Below are positions 56,796 through 64,000 of a stretch of DNA of 64,000 nucleotides, one piece after another. The position numbers and the translations under genes were made by a program. Each line of letters begins with the position of its first letter. Position 1 is the first letter of the stretch. Source of the stretch: Stromatinia cepivora (taxonomy: Eukaryota > Ascomycota > Leotiomycetes > Helotiales > Sclerotiniaceae); assembly GCA_014898415.1 (NCBI GenBank), contig RCTD01000001.1, forward strand, positions 2,480,001 through 2,544,000, written 5' to 3'. The notes below the pieces were generated by a model. That model made no database searches and had not been told where the DNA came from. It saw nothing but the letters and a program-made list of their open reading frames with translations.

Positions 56796-57297
56796 ATTAA
56801 ATATCTATTAAATGATAATATCGAATTTGAAATTAGATTTGTAATTAAAGAATTCGAATAATTATATAAATTAGATTATTTAAATGTATTTGATAATATA
56901 ATTATTATAGATTCTATAAAAGATCCAATAAAAGATTTTATTAAAAATCTTAAAAATTATTTAGATCTAAAAGATTTAAATTCTATAAAAAACTATTTAA
57001 ACATTCAAATTAAAAGGAAAAATGATTTTCTTAAATTATTATAAAAAGAATATATAAATAAATATCTAAAAAATTTAAATTCGGAAAATTGTAATACAAT
57101 TATCATTTCTATAAAATTCAAAAATGATTTGAATATAAATCTAGAAAAAATAAAAATAAATAATATTAAATAAATTGAAAAACTATTAGAAAACTATTAT
57201 ATTTAGTTTTAAATATTAAATAGAATATTACTTTTATAATATTAAAATTAATTAAATTTATATCTAATTTTAATAAAGATTATCTAATTGAAATAAA

Positions 57298-57760
57298 AAG
57301 AATATTCAAATATTTAAAAGGATCTAAATCATTTAAAATTCTTTATAAATTTTTTTTTAAGAAAATATAATGATATAAATTATATAAAAAATAAAAAATC
57401 AGTTAAATTTACTAATAGTTATATATTTATATATGAAATAGGCTAATTAATTAAAGAATTAAATTATAATTAATAATGATTTAAAATATAATTAGATATG
57501 AATTAATTTCTATTAATCCAATTGCTAAAGAAGTTATATATCTCTAAAAAATATTGAAAAAACTGAGTCGGTATAATCAAAGTATATTTTCATTATATAT
57601 TGATAGTGAAACTATTATATTTATATTAGAAAACCTTATAGATTATAATAAAATAAATATATTGATATTAAATATTATTTAATTAATTAACAATTAATAA
57701 ATGATTTTACAAAACTATTAAAAAGAATTAAATTATTAAGATTTATTAAAATAATTTAAA
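57298..57760 (+). pseudogene. RNase H region of copia 2
   Basis: The frames give RIFKYLKGSKSFKILYK (the RxLRYLKGT...L block), GYIFIYE-like residues, YELISINPIAKEVIYL (the conserved EYxAL...A.EAxWL block), LYIDSETIIFILEN (the DNxxAI block) and a terminal LLKRIKLLRFI. Stops are frequent. Confidence 0.8.
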
Positions 57761-57780
57761 ATATAAATGAAAAATATTAT

Positions 57781-60700
57781 TAGTTTTTCAAATGAATATT
57801 AATAAGAGATTACAAATTGATTAAATTATATTAAGTTTTATAAAATAATAATTATAATAAATTCTAAATTAATATATTTTTTTTAATATATTATAAAACA
57901 GTTTTATTATATATAGAATTATATCTTTTTGGTACTCTATTTTAATTAATAATCTAATATAAAATAAATATTATAATTTCGAAATTGTTTGAATATATAT
58001 CTGTATAATGTTTTGTAAAAATATTTCAATATTTGTATTATTTTCTTTTGAACAAATAATGAAAATGATTAAGATATATTGATTAATTTATTGAATTATG
58101 AATAATTGAATTAATATAATAATTTTGGTTTGATTCTTAAATATTTGAACTATTAATTATAATTTAAAGTATATTTTATCCATATTTTCGTTTTTTATTT
58201 TGTTTATGAATTTGGTATAAAAAATCTTTATTTTTTGTAAACCTTTATTTAAAAATATAGATTTGAAGATTTTATTTTCAAATGAATCAATGATCTTTTT
58301 CTATTTTGAATTTTTATTATTATAAATAATAAATATTCTGTTATATAAATCAAAATTATTTTTATATTTTTTAATTTCATCTTTTTGAAAATATATAATC
58401 AATTAAAGATTGTTTAATATATTATCAAAAATATTGATTTCGTTATACAGATTGTTTTCTTTAATAATATTATAAATATATATAAAATTTTATATTTAAT
58501 AATAATATTGAAATTTTTAATAAAAATAATATAATTATTTAAAGAATTATATTTTGTAAAAATAGATTTTGATTTATTTGATTAATATTCTTCTCTTTAA
58601 ATTTTTATTGATAAAATGATCGAATTATAATAAAACAGAATTTCATTAATCTACTTTTGAATTCGATTTTATAAATCTCTCTTTTCATTATAATTATTTT
58701 AAATAAAATATTTTTTCCCCTATATTATATAAGAATTTCAAAATTAAATAATAAATAATAAATTATTATAATTAAATATCCAGTTTATATATTAAATATA
58801 TCTCTTATTTATTTATTTATACAAAATTAATAAATTTCTTTTATTATCTTTTGAATTATTTATATTCATTATATAATTATAATTATAAATAAATCTATTT
58901 CGATTATTCGAAAATAAATTCTGAATACTAATAATATCAAATCATTGAATTTTATTATATCATTGGTAGTTTTTATTATCATTTATAATATTGATATTTT
59001 ATTGATATTTAATTTAATTAATTATTTCGAAATAATTTTATAAATTTATTCTAAAAAATAATGAAAACATTCAATAATATTCATTGGATTATATATTTGA
59101 TAAATATACTCTTTATAATGATTATTATAGAATTTATATATTATTTAAATTCTCTATTAATAAAGTTCTTTTTTATATTATAAATAATATAATTCAATAA
59201 ACTTATATATATATATATATATATATCTATTCAATATTCTTGTTAGATATCCTTTTTATATTTCACAATAATAATATCAATTTATTTCATCTAATATAAA
59301 GTATAAATTTGTTATTAATATATAAGATATCTATAAAAATAATATAATTAAATTCAATATCATCGAAAAATATAAATTTAAATCTTTTAAGGGATTTTCT
59401 ATATAATTAATAATATATTTGTATATATTATATTGAATTTTATAATTCTGAATAAAAAATATAATTCTTATATCAAATTGAATAATAGTTTATTCTATTA
59501 TCGATATATTTATTAAAATATTTTCGAATTTATATTGTACTAGATGTTGATTATATTCAATAATCAATTGTTTTATAATTTTTATATCAATTATAATATT
59601 ATAGAATTCTTTATTAATATATAAATAAATAATTTGTTTACTAATAATTTTAAGAACTTTTTAAAATTAATCGATTCTAATAATATAAAATAATTTCTAT
59701 TTTTTTGATTATTATTTTATAAATCTTAATCAATAAAATAATTATCAATAATTTTATTCTTTGAATTATATTTGTTTTTTAATCTTTCTTTGTATTCAAA
59801 AAGAAATTATATATAATATTCTTTGAAATTATTATTATTTCTATTCTTAAATCTTTTTTAATTATTATATTTCGATTTCTTTTACTCTTTCTTATTATAT
59901 TTATATAATTTATAATCTAGTTTTCTATAATTATCAGTTCAATATTTCTAAAATAATAGATATCTTTGAGAATCATTGAAATATCTATTTAAATTTATTT
60001 CGAAAATTATTAAAATATCTTCCGTTTAAAAAATATATATTATTATATAAATCTATAAAATCAATTAATTATTTTAATTAATTAATAAATTCTTCAATAA
60101 TATTCTTAAAATTGTATATTACAATTATATATATTTGAATTATATCATATAATATAATAATCTTATTAAATAAATTATATTATAATAAATAAAATTCCTT
60201 AAATAAGATTTATAAATAATCCTAAAAGTTTTTATTACAATATTTAATTCGAATTATGATAAATATAAGATTATTCTATTTAATCATTATATTACATCTA
60301 TACTTTATTTCTTCAAAATTATTTATTATTAAATTATATAAATCTTTAGATATAATTAAAAGTTAATCGATATTCGAATTATAAAAATTAAATTTACTAT
60401 TTTTCAATATAATAAAAAGAACTTAGGGATATAATCTCTTAAAGATTTCAATTTATTTATAATAATCTTTAAATATTAAAAATTTATAATCAAAACTATC
60501 ATTATATTCTTTATAACATTTCTTATTTTTATAAAATTTAATGAAATTGAAAATATATTGGATTATAATAAAAATACGTAAATACAAATTATTAATTCTT
60601 TCAAAGAATCTTTTAAAGAATTCTAAAGATTCATAATCATCATTTTTTTTCCAGTTTTAATTCTTTTTGTTTCGAATTCTTTTTTCTTATAATTAATTTC

Positions 60701-61613
60701 GATTTGATATAAATATTAATATAATCTAAATTATAATTATAATACTGATTCATTTTATATATAAACTTTGATATCTTTTTTCAATTATTTCCTATAATCA
60801 TAAAATCAAATTATATTATAAATAACGTTTAAAATATCAATAAAATCTTTTTTTATATAAATACTAAAAATTCAAAATACTTTTTATAAATAATATAATT
60901 CAGATTTATCAATCATTATAAGATACCTAACTTTGAATTTTCCGAAATCATCGAAAAAAAGATTAATCAATTTGAAAAGTTTTTATAAAAAGAAATATTG
61001 AAAATTATTTATTATAAATATAATTGAATCTTTATAGAATTCTGTAATATAATAGAATTATATAAGAATAATTCTTATATAAAAATAGAATAATTAATTT
61101 TATTTTCGATCTTTTTATATAATAAAATCATAATCATTATTTAATATAAACAAATATATAATTAATATAAATTCTAACCCTCTACAAAATCTCAAAATCT
61201 TTGAAACTCTTTTTTGATATCATATTTAAAAATAGTTTTTTTAATATATAAATTCTGCTTATTATAAGATCTAATATTTCTTCAAATTAATCTAATTGAA
61301 TTGAAAAACATTTTAGGATTATAATAATCAAACTAATTCATATTCCGTAATTCCTAATTTATAATATCATTAATTAATATTGATATCATTTCCATAATAT
61401 CAATTTATATAATATTATTATAATATCATTTTTATTCATTTTTAATTATTATATTATAAAAAGAAAAACCCAAAATTCATTAATAATACAGCTTCCTATA
61501 TAAGATTGATCACATAATATACCGATAATTACAAAATCTATCTTCATTAAATCTTATTAAATGATCAATATTATAAATTATTATTATATACTTTCCTATT
61601 ATATCTATTAATA
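57781..61613. other. AT-rich decayed DNA, probably a minus-strand retroelement relic
   Basis: On the minus strand, charged Asn/Lys/Tyr-rich fragments occur, for example YRKLDYKLYKYNKKE at about 59900, which could be the tail of a Gag zinc-knuckle region, and DDYESLEFFKRFFERINN at about 60620. No domain is certain. A (TA)n run lies at about 59204-59227. Confidence 0.4.
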
Positions 61614-61752
61614 TCAAAGATTCACAACACATTCCTAACTAATATAAATACCTCAGGCATTTATTATTCTTTATATAGTCAAAAATGCCCTTCTTCTCTT
61701 CTATATAGAATATTATATTATCAATCTAGTATCTATTTGGTGCTGTGATATA
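61614..61752 (+). repeat. RIPped counterpart of the LTR-end fragment at 32784-32914
   Basis: It shares CCTCAGGCAT, ATTATATTATCAA, CTAGTA and TTGGTGCTGTGATATA with that fragment. GTGGATG there is ATAAATA here, CCAC is TTAT, and GGCGCC is GGTGCT. All are transitions towards A/T. Confidence 0.75.
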
Positions 61753-64000
61753 ATTATCAATAAAAAATAACTAAAGAATCAAATATTATAAAAAATATAT
61801 ATTTCTAAACAACTATAAAAACTATTAATAATTTAATTAAACCAAATAATCTGATTTCTAGTTTATTAATTTTCAATATATATTTTAAAATCTCTAGACT
61901 AAATCCTTCAAATCCTAATATTCTATAATATACTATAATTATTAAAAAAAATTACATAAAAAATATATAAAATATATATTTAAAAATAAAAAAATTAATA
62001 TAATCAATCAATAAAATAACTCTTTAATTAATTATATTCAAAAAAGAATTTTTTATTTGAAAATTTTGATTTAATAAAACATAGTCATTATAAAAAAGAG
62101 TAGATGAAAAAACTTATTTTCTTTTATCAAAATAAACAACGAAATATTTAAAATTCAATTTATTTACGGAATTATTGAATTTGGAAATATTATAACAAAA
62201 TTATATTATTTTCATTTAAATAAAAAACAATCCTTCTTAATAATCCTGGTTTTAATAAAAAAATTATTTTCTTTGATAATCCAAAATTAAATAAAAATTA
62301 ATTACTTAATAAAATTACAATTTTTCTGATTTAACAAAAATATCAAATTAAAAAACTTTATAAAAAATTCTATTTCTAAATTTTACTTTTTATATAAATT
62401 GAAGTATTACCAATTTAATAAAATATTATTAATATTAGAACTAAATTTAATTATTTTTTTAAAAATAATAATTTAGAAATTATTCTATCTAAATACAATT
62501 TTGTTAATTCCCAAAAAAAGAAAATTGATAAATTATTTTAAAAAAAAAACTTTCGAAAATATCCTAATCTTTACAATCTTAATCAAAATTTATATCTTTA
62601 AAAATGAATTCGATAATAAAATTAAATATATTAAAATATATTAAAACTAAATTATTCGTTTTATATATATATGTATATATATTTTTCAAAAAATACAATT
62701 CTTTTAAAATACTGTTTTACTAATTCGAAAATTAATATATAATATTATTAAATTAGAAAACTATTAATTCAAAATATACTATGATTATTATATGAATTAT
62801 TTTAGTTTTATAATTTCTTTCATCGGAATAACAAAATATTCATTTTTATTAATATTTGAATTAATAATATATTTATTAAATTAAAACAAAAATAATTCAA
62901 TATTATACATTTTCAAATAAAAGATTATAAGATATTAACAAAAACAAATTTTTTCAAATTTAATAAAATCATTATGTTATTAATTAATAAAATCATCAAT
63001 TTAATTTAATAACAATATTATAAAAAGCTTTATCGAATTATTTTTGATCTTATAAATCTCTAAAAAAGCAAATTCTATAAAAATATTTCTTTTCAAAAAT
63101 AATATATTATTTAATAAATCAAATAAAGTTATATTATTATTTTATTAAAGATTGTATACTTTTTATTCTATATTATTTTATTTTTAAATGAAATTCATTT
63201 TATTTTATTTGAAATTTCTTATTTTTTATATTTATAAATAATCTTAATTATTTCTTTTAAATCTAATATATTATAATTTTAATAAATATAAAAAATTGAT
63301 TTGAAATATATTAATTTTAAAACTTTATATAATAATCTTTAAATTTAATATAATATACATTATGAGTTCTTTTTAATTCAAATAATTATTTCTGATTAAT
63401 TTATTTCGTCTATAATTTATATTAATTCGAAATTATTTTATAAATATTTTATTAAATTCAATACTATATATAAAAAAACAATTAATAATCGATCTTATAT
63501 ATATTCAATAATTATATAAAAAACAAAAGATTTATAAAACTCTTTAGATTAATAGAAATTTCAATTTTATTAATACAATGAAAATTAAATTTTATTAAGT
63601 ATTTAAAAAGTTAATCGATATAAATAAAATAAAATTAAAAATATAAATATAAATAAAAAATTAAATATTATAATTTAGTTTCTTTTCAATTTGTTTTTAT
63701 TCATTTAAATCTATATTTATTTAATTATAGTTTTATTATTGTTTTAAATAATTGTTAATATTGATTACTATATATTTTTTATAATATATATACTTCATTT
63801 AAATAATAATTTTTATATAATCATTACTTTCATAAAATTCTTTTGAATTTCATATATAATATAACCCTTTTCTTCAAAATAATCAATTATATAATTTTAT
63901 ATTAATCTTTAAAGAGTATATTTATGAATAATCTCAATATTATATTATTATCATTCTTTATGGTTTTTATATATTGGAGGTCTACTAATAATAACATTCA
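61753..64000. other. AT-rich DNA, nothing recognisable
   Basis: Composition is almost pure A/T to the window end, with stops in all frames and no followable protein remnant. If 61614-61752 is an LTR end with a primer-binding site, this would be the interior of that element, but no coding trace confirms it. Confidence 0.5.

Larger units (their letters stand above)
53900..57780 (+). mobile_element. Second Ty1/copia lineage (copia 2), heavily RIPped, ends not resolved
   Basis: Copia-order relics run left to right: Gag (54065-54691), protease region, the integrase C-terminus followed by an Asn run (56054-56638), and RNase H (about 57298-57760). It differs in sequence from copia 1, so it is a separate lineage. 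I could not locate its LTRs by eye. Confidence 0.8.

Noticed and set aside
54065..57780. Idea that TGA is read as Trp, as in mitochondrial DNA
   Set aside because: TAA and TAG stops are equally frequent and the flanking relics are nuclear retroelements with RIP changes.

Overview
The window looks like nuclear DNA of a filamentous ascomycete, most plausibly a leotiomycete (Helotiales, for example a relative of Botrytis or Sclerotinia). The genes have short 49-78 bp introns with GTATGT/GTGAGT-type donors and CTAAC/CTAAT-like branch sites. The protein families are fungal. The transposon-rich flanks carry the one-directional C:G to T:A decay expected of repeat-induced point mutation (RIP). The taxon is an inference, not a measurement.

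Layout. Three compartments are obvious by eye. (1) Bases 1 to about 6,100 are extremely AT-rich: a window-truncated Ty3/gypsy copy (1-5047, minus), AT desert, then a solo LTR (5653-5855, target duplication CAAAA) sitting in a 16-bp tandem repeat. (2) About 6,100-32,900 is a normal-composition gene island with ten genes: a DUF1295 membrane protein, two lineage-specific proteins, a 70-aa membrane protein, splicing factor CWC22, DPM2, a BCAS3-like beta-propeller protein, a basic/coiled-coil protein with a possible HAUS8-like core, a cysteine-rich protein and a DXD-like glycosyltransferase. (3) About 32,900-64,000 is a second AT-rich block that is a transposon graveyard.

The graveyard can be resolved in detail. 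A Ty1/copia element (34715-41883, 166-bp LTRs, duplication TATTT) is interrupted by a small LTR element that encodes only a Gag-like protein (36622-38296, 150-bp LTRs, duplication ATAAG). A foldback MITE (42237-42661) sits at a TA inside an LTR (42072-42680) of the same family as the solo LTR at 5653. A full-length Ty3/gypsy (43732-50754, minus, 282-bp LTRs, duplication CTGTT) belongs to the same family as the copy at the left edge. A second, strongly decayed copia lineage occupies about 53,900-57,780. The last 6 kb is decayed further and holds an LTR-end fragment (61614-61752) whose little-mutated counterpart lies right at the island edge (32784-32914).

The genes do not form a pathway cluster. 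They are housekeeping or lineage-specific genes: CWC22 in splicing, DPM2 in dolichol-phosphate-mannose and GPI synthesis, the BCAS3-like protein probably in membrane/autophagy-site recruitment, and the glycosyltransferase in glycan synthesis. CWC22 and DPM2 are divergent neighbours, as are the HAUS8-like and cysteine-rich genes. I saw no rRNA, CRISPR or confident tRNA. All names come from reading the sequence; no searches were run.
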